This document shows, one piece after another, positions 1 to 12,500 of a stretch of DNA of 64,000 nucleotides. How positions within the stretch are numbered: position 1 is the first letter of the stretch; the number at the start of each line of letters is the position of its first letter. A model generated the notes under the pieces. The model was not told where the DNA came from and searched no databases. It was given only the letters and a program-made list of their open reading frames with translations. The DNA comes from Guadua angustifolia. Its lineage: Eukaryota > Streptophyta > Magnoliopsida > Poales > Poaceae. The stretch lies in NCBI GenBank assembly GCA_036346375.1, contig CM070511.1, positions 9,176,001-9,240,000 of the forward strand, in the 5' to 3' direction. The position numbers and the translations under genes were made by a program.

Positions 1-87
1 GTCGAAAATACCATTGAATGAATTTGGTGCAAGACTTAACAGCTCTATCCATTCTGCAGCGGTTGATCAACGCACAAACCCTCACCA

Positions 88-140
<53 letters not shown>
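88..140. repeat. (AAT)n microsatellite
   Basis: A pure trinucleotide run of about 17.7 AAT units. It has no gene around it. Confidence 0.97.
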
Positions 141-266
141 GCAATGAACTACTCCTCCATATACACATTAATTCACAGAAAGAAGCAATGAACTCCTACT
201 TCAGATTCACAAGTCACTGCATGTCAAAGTTGCAAACTACCAGCAACTAATTCACCCCTGAGTAAA

Positions 267-450
267 TTTTACAAAACTATAGGTTTCTTGTATAAACTAT
301 CAGAAAACTACATATTTTAGCTTCTATTTCACAAAACTACAGATTTTTAAAGAATTTATTTTACAAAACTATAAGTTTTTTGTGCAAACTATCAGAAAAC
401 TACATATTTTAGCTTCTATTTCACAAAACTACATATTTTAAGATAACTTG
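267..450. repeat. 92-bp tandem repeat, two copies
   Basis: The motif TTTTACAAAACTATA begins at 267 and again at 359, and each copy continues through a shared stretch containing ACTACATATTTTAGCTTC. A third, shorter partial copy follows near 455. Family not recognised. Confidence 0.75.
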
Positions 451-479
451 TATCACAAAACTACAGGTTTTTTGCAAAG

Positions 480-1050
480 AGTTGTAATGCCTTTTATGAG
501 GAATATAAAAGTTTGCAAAAAAAATCATATACAAATTTTGTAGCCATAATCCTAAATCTTAACATGGATTTCAGCCTTAATTTCATGTATTTCGGCCTAA
601 ACCTTAAATCCTAATTTGGATTTTGGCCTAAACCCTAAACTCTAACATGGATTTCAGCCTAACATGGATTTCCACCTTGCATGATGTTTTTCGGTCTTAA
701 ATTATATTCTAGCCTAAACCCTAACTTGGGAATTTTATATGCAAATATTCAGTATTTTGTATTCAAATAGATAGAAAATGAAGATAAATATTTGTATGAT
801 TTTTTCATATATTTTTCCAATTTTTCTAGCCTGAGGAAATCATTTCACAAGATGTTGAAAATCACCAAAATTTTAGTGATTTTGACCGAAATTTTGGCTT
901 TCTCGGTTTCAAATTTACTAGATTTCAAATTTTCTTTTTTAATTTTGTCCAGATTTTGGCCAAAATTCTGAAATTTTTTGCCACTCATCAGATGTGATCC
1001 AAAAATGAAATTTTGAAACCTTGACAAGGAGGGGATTGCTTCTACAAATT
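480..1050. other. AT-rich intergenic DNA with degenerate CCTAAA runs
   Basis: No gene is visible. Between about 545 and 725 several blocks resemble CCTAAACCCTAA and AACATGGATTTCAGCCT. They are imperfect and interspersed, so they look like an old dispersed repeat and not a telomere. Confidence 0.5.
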
Positions 1051-1051
1051 A

Positions 1052-1299
1052 TTCCCTCCGGTCATAGACAGTCTCATTTTGAACATAAGTATAGTCAAAG
1101 TTTAACCCGTAATATCTTTAAAATATTTAAATTAGATATATGAAAATCATATGCTTAGATTTATCTCAAAAAATACTTTTATAATATTATAGTTTTATTG
1201 AATTTTATAAATATACTATAATAGAAATTAATGGTCAAAATTGTATTTTAAAGATTGTGTCGATAACTAAAACTAATTATTTGTGAGCAGAGGGAGAAG
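1052..1299. mobile_element. Stowaway-like MITE (CTCCCTCC family)
   Basis: About 248 bp, flanked by TA at both ends (1050-1051 and 1300-1301). The left end reads TTCCCTCCGGTCATAGACAG and the right end is its imperfect complement, ending GAGGGAGAAG. The interior is AT-rich and non-coding. It shares sequence with the elements at 1792, 16348, 36410, 38304, 39013 and 41663. Confidence 0.85.
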
Positions 1300-1791
1300 T
1301 ACCTGCCCTCGGTCTGAAGATAAAGAGCAGAAGCGTAATATTCCAACAGAAAACGTATTTTGGAAGTAAGCTTATTGAAATAGAAACCAAAAGTTTTGTC
1401 TTTTTTTTTCCCGCTCGGTGCTAGGGCTGTCGCTCGGTATGATATATGGTTCGGTAAATACGATATAATTAGTAAATGTAGTATTTTTTAAAATACGGCT
1501 CGGTACTGATAAGTGATAATATGGTTACTTTTTAGTGCGGTACTGATAATTGGCCCTAGCGGCTAGCATTCTGGGCTCCGCTCATTTGTCATAGGTATAG
1601 ATCTACAGGAAAGACTAAAGATAATGTATATAATAGATTATTATACAGTTATCTGTAATAGTCCTAAATAATTAATCATAGGTTGTTTAAATAGTTGTCT
1701 ATATAATAATATATAACGTAGAAAATCATCTATTAAACCGTAGATAGTATTTTCCTCTCTCCTCTCTCGTGTATTATCCATGATTCATGTA
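1300..1791. other. AT-rich intergenic DNA, no gene seen
   Basis: The stretch contains short AT-rich inverted segments (for example around 1630-1740) that may be a decayed MITE. No coding sequence is supported. Confidence 0.4.
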
Positions 1792-2039
1792 CTCCCTCCG
1801 GTCATAAATAGTTGTTATTTCTGACATCGACATGGTTTTCAAAACACGGTTTTGACCACTAAATTATATTATAATATATTTATAAAATCCAATAAAATTA
1901 TAATATTATGAAAATACTTTTCGAGACAAATCTACACATATAATTTTCATATATTGAATTTAAACAATTAAAAAGATATAGACCGTCAAAGTTTTAAAAG
2001 TTTGGTTGTGCTACAACAACTATTTATGACTAGATCAAG
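1792..2039. mobile_element. Stowaway-like MITE (CTCCCTCC family)
   Basis: 248 bp with TA duplications at 1790-1791 and 2040-2041. The inner terminal repeats share GTCATAAATAGTTGT in inverted orientation. Same family as the element at 1052 and of the same length. Confidence 0.9.
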
Positions 2040-2429
2040 TATTTAGGAACAGCTAACTGACATGTACCAAGGCCATATGTGCCCTAGTCATTGCAGCAAT
2101 CATGCAACAACGGCCCTATGTGGGGGCTTTAAGCCAGCTTCAGTTTTTGAAAAACCAACAAGCCTCCTAAAAAGTTCAGCTTTTAAGTAATTTTTTGCAT
2201 AAGCTACAAGCCATATATAACTAGTAAAAGCCTAAAGCTGAGAATTGAGCTGAATCTGATTTATTACTGATAAAAATTAGCTATTTATCAAACAGTCTCT
2301 AGCCAATTTTCAGGGGAAAAAAAAACAGTTTCCATGAAAAAAAAAACTACATCCCCTAAACAGGCCTTACTTATGTCCAGCAACACCATTACACCAAACC
2401 AAAAGGTAATGATAACACAGCGTTCATAG

Positions 2430-2600
2430 TGTCCCAGAACGGCCCAGTCCAAGCTGCGCCCACTCGCTCCCTCCTCTGTCGCTCGCATGGCAGCCGCATC
2501 GGCAAACAAGCCATCGCCCGGCGCCGCAGCCTCAAATCTCCCTTCCTCGGTTCCTCGCGATCCAAATTTTTCCCACTGACAATGTATTGATCTCTCCTAT
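2430..2600 (+). other. Possible 5' leader exon of the HPPK/DHPS relic
   Basis: A GC-rich island in AT-rich surroundings. It contains a 30-codon open frame starting at 2487 (MAAASANKPSPGAAASNL and onward, stop 2577-2579). The island looks like the first exon or 5' untranslated region of a cereal gene and lies upstream of the HPPK/DHPS pseudogene. The intervening 2600-3740 would then be an intron. This link is inferred from position only. Confidence 0.3.
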
Positions 2601-3613
2601 TCACCCCTAATTGAATGGCATTCGAGTTGTTTCTCGCGTTTGCGTTGTTCGCGTTCGACTTCTTGGATTGCTTCGTGTGTGTGTGTGGTGGTGGTTGATG
2701 TGGGGGGTGGGGAGTTTCCAAGAACTCCTGAATCCATTATTCCAAGGCCTTTCTGTGTTTTTCTTTTCTTGTTTTGTTCGAAAAAAGGCCTTTCTGTGTT
2801 CTTGTTACTATTGTGTTAGCTCACAGTGGTTCTGCTATTTTTGGTCCGTTCCTACTTTAACCATCCCAACAACAACTGTTTCAATCCTATCTTGTTATTG
2901 TTCACTGTACTAGGTCTTCCCATTGTTGCTACTACTGTTGTGTGGAAACCCTATGTGCATTGGCATTTCTTTTGCTTGTGCTCTGTTGGAATGAACATAG
3001 TAGAACCACTCCATAGCTTATAACACTAGATGGTTTTAGTTGATAAAAATGGTTCTACAGTAGTTCCTGTAGTCTATTGCAACACGGCCTAGCTTATCTG
3101 GTTTGTGGCCATGCATTGCGCTGTCAATGCTTTTATGTGTCTTAATATTTCTGGTAATCTGATCTAGGTCATAATGGACTGGGTAGTACTGATTCGTAGC
3201 ACTTGCCACGGGAGATGTGATGGTTATTCATTGAGCCAATGCTCCTTCTCAATCACTGTGCGAATAATAGTTTTTTGTCAGGATAGAATCTAAATCTGGT
3301 AGCATGATCATGCTCTTTTTGAGGGCATAGAGAAAGGGTTTGATTTTTGTAGTTATTATTTTCTTTTACTTTTATTTGACTCTGCTGCTGGCACATTTAA
3401 TTCTATAAACACCCTTTCCTCCTCACTGTAACCACTTGGCATTAGTTAATTAAACAGGGTTTTAGGTTGTAGAAATGCTCTATTCCTAGAGAGGATTGGC
3501 CCTGTAGAAAGTTGTTTGTTCAGATACCAACACAAACGTGCGGTAATTGTAATATCCAAATAAGGTTGAATTCTCAATCTTCTTCCTTTCCTTTTTTGAT
3601 TTTTTGTGTGATT

Positions 3614-4150
3614 TCTCAAAACTAGACATGTTGTTTGTACTTTTTATATCTTGAAGGACTCAATATTCATTTGATAACAAAAAAATGTATCTTCCTGGAT
3701 ACCAATCAAACCATATTTTTGAATTTGGCAGATACTTGCAGGTCGTGTGGAGCTACTATTTGCCCTATGTAGACTTTTGCTCAGGACATATATGGCCTAC
3801 CAAAGAGGCATTCCAACTTTTAGCTAAGCATGGGATACCCTATGGTCTTATAGATTAAGTCTCCTTGTTCCATACCATGTTCTGAGGATGTCTCAAAACT
3901 AGACATGTTGTTTGTACTTTTTTATATCTTGAAGGATCCAGTATTGATTTGATTATAAAAATTTTATATTCCTGAGTACCAATCAAATCATTGGCTAATT
4001 CTTGCAGGACGTGTGGAGCTACTTTTTGCCCAATATACACTTTTTCTCAGGACGTATATGACCAACCAAAAAGGCACTCCAACTTTTACCTAAGCACGAG
4101 ATACCCTATGGTATCATAGATTAAGTCTCCTTGTACCATTATCATGTTCT
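3614..4150 (+). repeat. 277-bp tandem duplication containing a splice acceptor and leader exon
   Basis: The block starting TCTCAAAACTAGACATGTTG at 3614 recurs at 3891. Both copies run through a TTGCAG acceptor-like site followed by GTGTGGAGCTACT, to CATGTTCTG. The second copy leads directly into the HPPK/DHPS-like coding sequence at 4144. The copies differ by scattered substitutions and small indels, so the duplication is not recent. It appears to have doubled the exon that carries the translation start region of the folate gene. Confidence 0.75.
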
Positions 4151-5815
4151 GCATCAAAGAGAGATTTAAGCAGATGATTCCCACTGCTAAATGCCACTTG
4201 AAAGGATTGATTACTTCAAATGATCGTCCTGGTAATGTTCTGAACCCTTTATATTTACCTGTCTTACATGGCATTGTTGAAATAGTGTTTGCTCATGTTC
4301 CTCCCATCTTGACAGTACTGTACCAAAGGCAGCCTGTTGACTCATTTACAAGAGCACAGACAAATTTCTCAAGGCACTGTTCATTTGCAGAATCATCACT
4401 TAAGGCAAGCTCCTAAGAGTAAGAGATTGTCATTGCTTTCGGGAGCAATGTGGGTAACAGAATCAGCAATGTTAATAGAGCCCTACAACTCATGAAAAAT
4501 TCAGGCATAAGCATTACGCAACACACCTGCCTGTATGAAACTGCACCTGCGTATGTCACTGATCAACCATTGTTCCTGAACTCTGCTGTCAGAGGGGTAA
4601 CAAAGCTTAGGCCTCATGAATTACTCAGACAAGCAAATTGAGAAGATTTGGGCCAAACCGATGGAATAAGATATGGCCCTAGACCCATTGATCTGGATAT
4701 TATTTTCTATGGTAAGCACCGGATAAACTCTGAAGCTTTGGCAATACCACATGAATGGATACACGAGAGACCATTTGTTGTGGATCCGTTGATGGATATT
4801 CTAGGATCATCTACTGAAACTGATATTGATGCAAGTTGGCATTCACTCTCAAAATGCAGTGATGACCTCTTGAACTTTGGGAGAATCTTGGAGGTGAGTC
4901 CTTGATTGGACAAGAAGGCCTAAGAAGGGTATTGCCTATTGGTGGTGATTTGTTGGATTGGACAAAGAGAACTCATGTCATGGGCATACTTAATCTGACA
5001 CTACATAGTTTTAGCGATGGAGGAAAGTTTCAAGAATTGGAGGCTGCTGTTTCTCAGGTCAAGTTGCTTCTATCTGAAGGTCCAGATGTAATTGACATTG
5101 GCGCACAGGCATGCACTTTTGCAAGAAGGCTCTTGGCAGGCGAAGAGCTTCCAAGGTTGGTTCCTATAGTTGATGCTGTCACAGAGATACCGGAGATAAA
5201 AAGGGAAGCTGTTATTGGTGGACACCTTCTATGCAGAAGTTTCAGCAGAAGCTGTGAGTTGAGGAGTACATATAGTCAACGATATATCTGGCGGTCGTCT
5301 TGACCCTAATATTCTTGAAGTTGTCAGTGACCTTGGTATTCCTTAGATTGTAATGCATATGAGGGGGGATCCACCCACAATGCAAAGTGATCAAAATTTG
5401 CAGTATGAAGATGTTTGCAAGCAAGTGGCCTCTGAACTATACTCAAGAGTGTATGGCGCAGAACTGGCAGGAATTCCTTTGTGGCAAATGATTGTTGACC
5501 CAGGGATTGGTTTCTCAAAAGATTTTGAACAAAACCTCCAGCTTCTTGCTGGTCCATCATCCATAAGAAAGAGAGATGGGTAAAAGAAGCATTGGTGCTT
5601 CACCTTCGCCAATGTTAGTTGGACCATCCAGTTAAAGATTTCTAGGTGAAATATGTGACCGTGCCAATTCCATCGAGAGGGGTCCTGCTACTGTTGCTGC
5701 TGCCACATCTGCTTTATTGGGTGGTGGCAACATAATTAGAGTGGACAATGCTAGATTTGGTGTTGATACTGCAAAGATATGTGAGGCATTGCTCAAACAA
5801 AGAAACACTTGCAAT
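4144..5815 (+). pseudogene. Broken HPPK/DHPS (folate biosynthesis) gene copy
   Basis: This is a decayed copy of the plant bifunctional 6-hydroxymethyl-dihydropterin pyrophosphokinase / dihydropteroate synthase, which makes dihydropteroate in mitochondria. A possible N-terminal targeting region starts at 4144 (MFCIKERFKQMIPTAKCHLK). The HPPK half runs from about 4440 to 4900 with family motifs such as YETAPAYVTDQP and RYGPRPIDLDIIFYG. The DHPS half runs from about 4905 to 5815 with motifs MGILNLT, NDISGGRLDPN, MHMRGDPPTMQ, VDPGIGFSK and GNIIRV. It is not functional. There is an in-frame stop at 4639-4641, a frameshift near 4888, shifts near 5205 and 5262, a TAG at 5344-5346, a shift near 5572 and a TAA at 5633-5635. 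The catalytic-domain sequence reads without introns in this stretch. The leader exon with its acceptor upstream argues for a genomic duplicate and against a processed one. Confidence 0.88.
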
Positions 5816-6342
5816 TTTCTTTCTTTTTTTACTGCAAGATGAAAGTCAAGATTTTTTTCTTTTTGACAACCAATCCAGAAATTTTGCCCATATTTATAAA
5901 TTTGATTCTGCATACCTGTTTTACAGATTTGGCAAAGTGTAGGAGCTCATGTCGCTAAGAGCTGAAATCGCAATGAGATGATTTTGAGCTACTCTCCCAA
6001 GTGAGGTTTGACCTGTCATTCTTGTTGGCATTTCCCTAAATTGAATTCGATGGACCTTTGTAGTTGTTGAACATATTCAACATCATATTTCTGTCCATGT
6101 ATGTCTTCTCTAGCTTCTTTTTTTACAGAACCATTTTTATATTCACCTTTGCTGGCATTGCGTCTATCTGTTATATTTTCTTTGTGAGGAATTTCTGCTC
6201 TTGTTGATGAGTGATGACACACAAGATTGAGCATTTCAGCTTTGACCTTTTTTTTTACCTTCTTTTGAACTGAATTTCTGCTTTTCCTGAAAAATACGAA
6301 TTTCTCTTTCCTGCGTGGATGTAAACTATTTCTTCTTTCTAC
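5816..6342. other. 3' flank of the HPPK/DHPS relic, no gene seen
   Basis: AT-rich sequence following the last recognisable DHPS codons. It contains T-rich tracts but no coding or structural feature that I can support. Confidence 0.4.
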
Positions 6343-6350
6343 ATAAGAAC

Positions 6351-7590
6351 CAGGGATAAAAACCGCCGAAATTCGACGAAATTTCGGTTTTCGGACCCCT
6401 CCGAATCTATATCTACTGGCCGAATTCAAAATTAAAAAAAAATTTGATTTTGCTACAGTAATTTCGGAAATTTCAGGTTTTTAATCCGGATTTTCAAATT
6501 TTTTGGCCGGATTTGAACGGAATGGGTCCAATAACCCTTAACAAAGTCTTGTTACATGAAAATTTGATGAAAAACTAATTTTTTAAGATTTTTTAAAATT
6601 GGGGCAGAAACACTGTCAGATTTTTAAAAAAATTACAAGCCTGATAATCATCTGAAAAAATTATGGTACCATCCCTTGTTGTTTGGGATCATAGAAAAAA
6701 ATTCAAAATAATTTAACATCATTTGTTATCTTAAAAAAATCAAAAACAGAATGGACATAATTGGGACAGTAAACTTTTTAGATTTTTCTCAATTTTCTCG
6801 AGTGTGATCATCATCTAAAATTTGTATGACTGATTAATAACTTCCTCAGTACCATTCTATAAAATTTTCAAAAAATTTCAACTTTCTTGGTTTGCTCAAT
6901 AAAATCTATCAATGCAGTAAGCACTAAACTTAATTTGTTGTATTATATTTCAAAAATCAATTCATTTGAGCTAAGGATTTATCAGGCAATTCAAATATTT
7001 TTATAACTTTTTGAAATTTTGTTTTTCAAATTTATTTGAGCTAAGGATTCTTATGTAAAATTTTCAACTCGAAATATTTCTCCAGGAATTTATAAAAATT
7101 CTGACATTCAAAGTACTAGTTTTCAACTCTCTCTGTTTTTGAATTTTTAAAAATTCCTCACAATTGATAATCATCTGAAATTTTTAGAGAAATATCATAA
7201 ATATGTCAGGAATCTCCACAAAAAATTTTAAAATTTTCTAACGTCGTTTGTACTATTTTTCATCCGGTTAAAACTTGCCGATCAACGTTTCATCTACATA
7301 GTATCAATGTTTGAATTTTTAAAAATTCCACAGATCTGATAATCACCTGAAATTTTTATGAGAACATCTCTAATGTGTCAGGAACCTACAAAAAAAATTT
7401 CAAAATTTTTCGACGTCGTTTGAACCAATTTTCAGTCAGTCCAATTTGGGCGAAATTTCGGGAAATTTCGGTACAAAACAAACCGGATTTGAATTTTGAA
7501 TGTCCTCCGGCCGAATTTACCGAATTTCGGCCGAAATTTCGGATTTCGGCTTGGAACGAAATTTTTCTTCAAACGAAAACTTGAACCCTG
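6351..7590. mobile_element. hAT-like non-autonomous element, 1.24 kb
   Basis: It begins CAGGGATAAAAACC and ends in the imperfect complement GAACCCTG. It is flanked by a perfect 8-bp target duplication, ATAAGAAC, at 6343-6350 and 7591-7598. Both subterminal regions are rich in GAAATTTCGG-type motifs in opposite orientation. The interior is AT-rich with no transposase-like reading frame. The 8-bp duplication and short termini fit the hAT superfamily. Confidence 0.85.
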
Positions 7591-7598
7591 ATAAGAAC

Positions 7599-9531
7599 TC
7601 TGACCTCTTTTACTTCTTGCATACCAAATTACGAATGCCTTGCTCTCTGGACAATGTCAGTCCACTGATTCCCAAATGCAATAGAATTTGGGGAATATGC
7701 AATGCATTTGTGAAGTCTTGTACTTGTTTCATCACATGGGATGCCATCATAGCAATGTGTGTACATCTCCTGAGATAGAGGAGAGAGATATAGACATGTA
7801 CTTGCATATGCTTTCAGCTTTCTTCTGTTGGAGCACGTACAAGTTCTTGCGTCCCATGGCACGCTTGTTCATGCAACGTGTGTCTGTCTCCGTGTGTAAT
7901 TACTTCTAGTGATAGATGTTGCGTGCAAATATGTGGACTGCCAGAAACTCTCCTGTCGGTGCACTAAAGAGTGGAGTTTGCGTATCAATTCTTGCAAGTG
8001 CATCCATGTGGTTCTGCTGCAGCATGTGCCTGAATCGTTTCATATATGACTGTTCTGATCAGTATTTTGGTCTAGAGTCCTTTCCTTGTGGATGTGAAAT
8101 ATATCTAAGCTAGGCATTTGCTGTTGACCATTGTTGCAGGTTCTTTTTAGTATTTGTATATTGGCTGGACGTACTCCTATAATCCTATTAGTTTCATAGC
8201 TTTGCATTGATTCTGAACATTGTACTTTCAGATTGATAAGTACTTATAAGTTCCTGATGCAATTTGCATTAATCTTCTTTGCACCACCATAATCTGGAAT
8301 AGTATGTGGATGAAAACATTGGAGTTTTACACAAACGTAAGAAAAGGAATTCTGAGTGTTGCGAGTTCAAACATGTGCAACTTATTGCACAAGTTATCAA
8401 GTTAAGCCGACTGAGTGCAAAACTGTCTTTGAATAGATATAGTTGATAGCTCATGTCATGTGTAGTTAATTCCAAATTTCTTTTTTCTTATGACCATTGA
8501 GCATAATGAACCTCAGACTATTTTTAATTCAATATGACTTCATTTATCTGAACTGAATTCTCTTCTAGAAGAAAGGATGCCATAACAGCATCTTTCATGG
8601 ATGTGCCGATGGATGATGCTTATGAAAAATGGGACTTACTGGACTGGAATTTGTACAAGTTAGCAGAATTGCAAGTTTTGTTTCTTGTATTTAGCTCACT
8701 CTTTACTTCCATCCTGACCTTGGATTTTTGTTAGTCGGTGAGAGACAAAATTGGCCGGTCTCTCACCAAAAGAAAATGTTTTATCTCATTACCATCTTCA
8801 GTTTGATGAATTATAGATGTGAACATGGTCTCCCAGTGTGTACGACAATTTAGCTTCATCTTCTATGAATAGTAGCAGTGATGATGCTTCTGGATTTCAA
8901 CAACTATTGACACCTCCGGTACTAGCAAATTAATATTGCTTTGCGGTATGTTGGGGTGAAGAAAGTGCTTTTCCCAATTTCAATATGTTGCCAAACCAAT
9001 TGAAGCATCTTCTGTTCATTAACATGAGGTCCTTCATTACGTTTTTAGGGAATTGAGAGCTACTGTTGAAGCACTTTATTACAAGCTTTAACCTGTTCAG
9101 TAAGGTAGATTTTTACGTATTCTTCTGTTTCGCCTCTAATATATCTGCTTTATATCCTTTTATACCCTGCAGTCAGTTGGCACTTGACACATTGATAAAT
9201 TAGTCAGCATGGAAGCAGGAAATTCAGGTTCATGCTATTTTTTTTATCTAACTGATGTCTGTACCAAGTTCAGACGAATAAAAGCCAAATGGTACTTCTG
9301 TTTTAGTCTGAAAATTGATCAACCAAAAGAATACAGGAGCATCTTTTGGCTTTCTACACTAATTTCCTAGTAAACCTATAATAACTATACTATCCCTATA
9401 TTTCCTATTTCCATGGATATATATTACAAGTGCTAAATGGATGTTCTAAACCTTTCATCAGGGCAGCAGCATCAGAATTACACCCTTATTCTCTCTGAGT
9501 ATCCTATTTAAACTTGCAAAATGTTGCAAGA
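7599..9531. other. Intergenic DNA between the folate relic and the P450 gene
   Basis: Nearly 2 kb of unique-looking AT-rich sequence with only short open frames and no recognised domain. It includes the region downstream of the P450 stop codon, so the P450 3' untranslated region should lie in its rightmost few hundred bases. Confidence 0.4.
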
Positions 9532-12500
9532 TCAGTAATCTTGAACTCGGATATGTAGCCCATTGGGAGCTTCCACTCGGGGGAACTTCAATATTGTATT
9601 CTCGCCTTCTTCCTCCCATCTGCAAGATCAGAACAATGCCAAGTCTATGTCAGTAAATAGTGCCTGAGATGTTCTTAGCCATTGCGGATTGAAAAGAGGA
9701 ACAGACCTGTATTGTGTAACAAAATAGTGAAGGAAAGTTGCAATTTCTGCTGTGCCCACTTCCTTCCCTGGGCACAATCGGCCACCTCCTCCGAACAACA
9801 TGAAGTGTGGATGTGATTCCATGTTCTTCTCCTATTTTCAGTAAGTATTAGAATTTCATCAATAATGACATTGCTGGTGTCTTGTTGGCAATTATCTTTC
9901 ACTCTTTCTTACCAGCCATCTCCATGGATTGAAGGTCATCGGATCAGGATACAGGTATGGATCATAATTTATCTCCCTTGTGTAAACGTAAATTCTCCAA
10001 CCTTTTGGAATAACATACCCTGAAAGAAATAGATAATATTGCGTTAGAACTAACTTATGATTTACCTCGAAAATGTCAGTGGCAGCAACATATATCACTC
10101 GCTTCTCACCATTCATTTCTACATCCTGGGTTGTTTTCCTCAGCAGCCCATTCACAACTGTAGCTAACCTTAGTGTCTCAAAAATGACCTGCATGGCAGA
10201 ATTATCCATTAAACTCATCATAGCACCTTTCAACCGTGACTGCATTTTGAGTGTCATTTCCAACTTACAGCTCGAGTGAAGGTCATGCACTTAAAATCCT
10301 TCCAGTCGATGGCATCCTCTGGCGATTTCCCCTTCCTGATATCAATATGCTCTTTCTGGAGAGAAGTGAACAGATCATCAGTAAACTCAAGGATTAACGT
10401 ATGATTTTTGTAATGGAATTCAACTTGATTTCAGATTATCTGTACCCTGAGTTGTTCAAGAGCTTTCGGATGGTCTGACAGATACTTGACCGCCATCATT
10501 GAAGTCGTTGACATGGTTTCATACCCAGAGTATATGAGGGTGATGATCAAGTCAATGATCTGCTCATCACTGAGCTTTTCCCTGGTGCCCTCGTTGCCAC
10601 TCAAGAGAGCATCAAGCATGTCATTGTGAGCATGACCAGAGGATCGCCGTTCTGCGATCATCTGGTCTAGCATGGACACAAGCTTCTTCCTTGCCTGGAA
10701 ACCAACAGTGCTTTATTAGAGGGTTTCAGTTCATAAGACTGAGTTCCAGTGAAACTGGATTTTCTGATGTTAGTACTGCAAGTTTACAATAACAGGTGGT
10801 GGTAGCTACCTGGAACCCTTTGTAGTAATTGGTTCCTGGAATGTTGATGGGCAAGGAGATGGTGCCAAGTACAAGGGTGTACAGCTCTGTCTTGAGGGCA
10901 TCAGAAAGTTGGCCGGCAGAGATGCCAGCAATCTGCCTGAGTGCAGAGAGCAAAGCCATCTGAAAGGGAAGCCCGATAAGATTCTGTAAGGTGCCATGCA
11001 AGTATGAAATTCTGAACCAAAAAGCAACAATGTCCTTGAGACTCCAAAAACAATATTTTTGCATGAGACATGTGATGGTCATGATGATGCATTCGCTTTG
11101 GAATATGTAGGGAGATGCTTTTGCCCCCCTGTGTAACCCTTTTCTGTTGAGGAAAGAGCTCATAAATTTTTGCTATCCAGCAGTACAACTTCTAGAAAGC
11201 TAAAGATTCCCCTTTTGGTTGAGAGAGGGCAGGAGGATCTTCCTTCCTTCTCTCTCCTTTCCTCTTTTCTACACTCCATCTTCACAACCCCCCTATGTTT
11301 CATCAGCAGGCACCATCATTCAGTCTGTCTGTGTCTTTGGAGGGCAAGTGAAAAATGGTAAAAAGGTCAAAAGAAATGGCCGTCTAGTGATACTGCCACT
11401 CATATTCTGTGTTGCCAACCAATGTCAGCAAAAAAGAGCCACTTCACCTCTCAAATGCAGTAAAGAAAACCATGGTTTTCCACCGTGGGACCCACAAAAT
11501 TACCCTTTTATGCTCCCTTCCATTGTTTGCTTGCACTATTGCTAATCGAAAAGAAAAAATGCATCCTTTCATGCAGGTCATTTTCCAGTCGGCTTGCAGC
11601 ACAGGCAGAGCATCAAACAGTGAGCCGACTTGGCATGGCAAAGAAGAGAAAGAAAGGAAAGGAACAGCATTGGAGGTGATGCACTGATGGTTCTGGCTGA
11701 TGAGACATGAGATGGGACGGTCACTGGACTCACCTCCTTGGTCTTCTCCTGGATGTCGACGAGGCAGCCGGCCCAGCCGGCGAGGTGTGAGCGCATGAAG
11801 TCGTCGATCTTTGGGAGGAGGGTGTCGCGGATCATGGCGGGGCGGACGAGGGAGAGCATGGCGCCGCGCATGGCGCGGTGGAGCGGACCATGCACGGCGG
11901 CGATGTTGTTCTGTCCCAGGATGTCCAGCATCGACTGCGGATAGCCGGGGACGAACCCACGGCCCTCGCTCGTCAGCATGTGCCGGTTCAGCTCCGGATC
12001 CATGCACACCACCGTGGGGCACCCCAGGATGTGGGTCCTGAACAGCCTCCCGTACCTGCAACATTACTATCGGTTAGTACCTGCTGTATCAAAGTATCAA
12101 TACCCTTTTTTCTCTATTTTCTGATGAATAAATTGGTCGATATACGCCCTGCTCCTTAACCAGTTCCCAGATTTCTTACAAAGTACGGCGGCCAACGTTT
12201 TAGCATGTTTTATCAATAGCAATTGTTATTAAGGTGCTATCTTTCTTTCCATTGGCAGAGAAAGGAAGGGCAAAGTGGGGATGGAGGTATCAGTTGTTGT
12301 TTTTTCATTTTCTTTTGTGACAATAAGGGAGGCTGGGTACTTTTGGGGGATCTCACAGCTGGAACAGTGAGGAGTGTGAGCTTTTGGGGGACACAGCACT
12401 GATGTTCCTGCCCTCTCAGATCACTTTTTCCATCAAAGTGCTTCTTGTACTGCCACAGTGGATCAAATCAAAGACTCCCGGAGTGAGAGCTCTCTCTTCC

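Noticed and set aside
545..725. Telomere-like CCCTAAA motifs
   Set aside because: The units are isolated and embedded in unrelated sequence; no perfect array, so neither a telomere nor a convincing interstitial telomeric block.
2676..2700. (TG)n run as a splice or regulatory signal
   Set aside because: A short simple repeat with no supporting context.
11219..12159. Overlapping open frames on both strands around 11.2-12.1 kb
   Set aside because: They lie in intron 2 or antisense to exon 2 of the P450 and reflect the GC-rich exon; the spliced minus-strand frame explains the coding signal.
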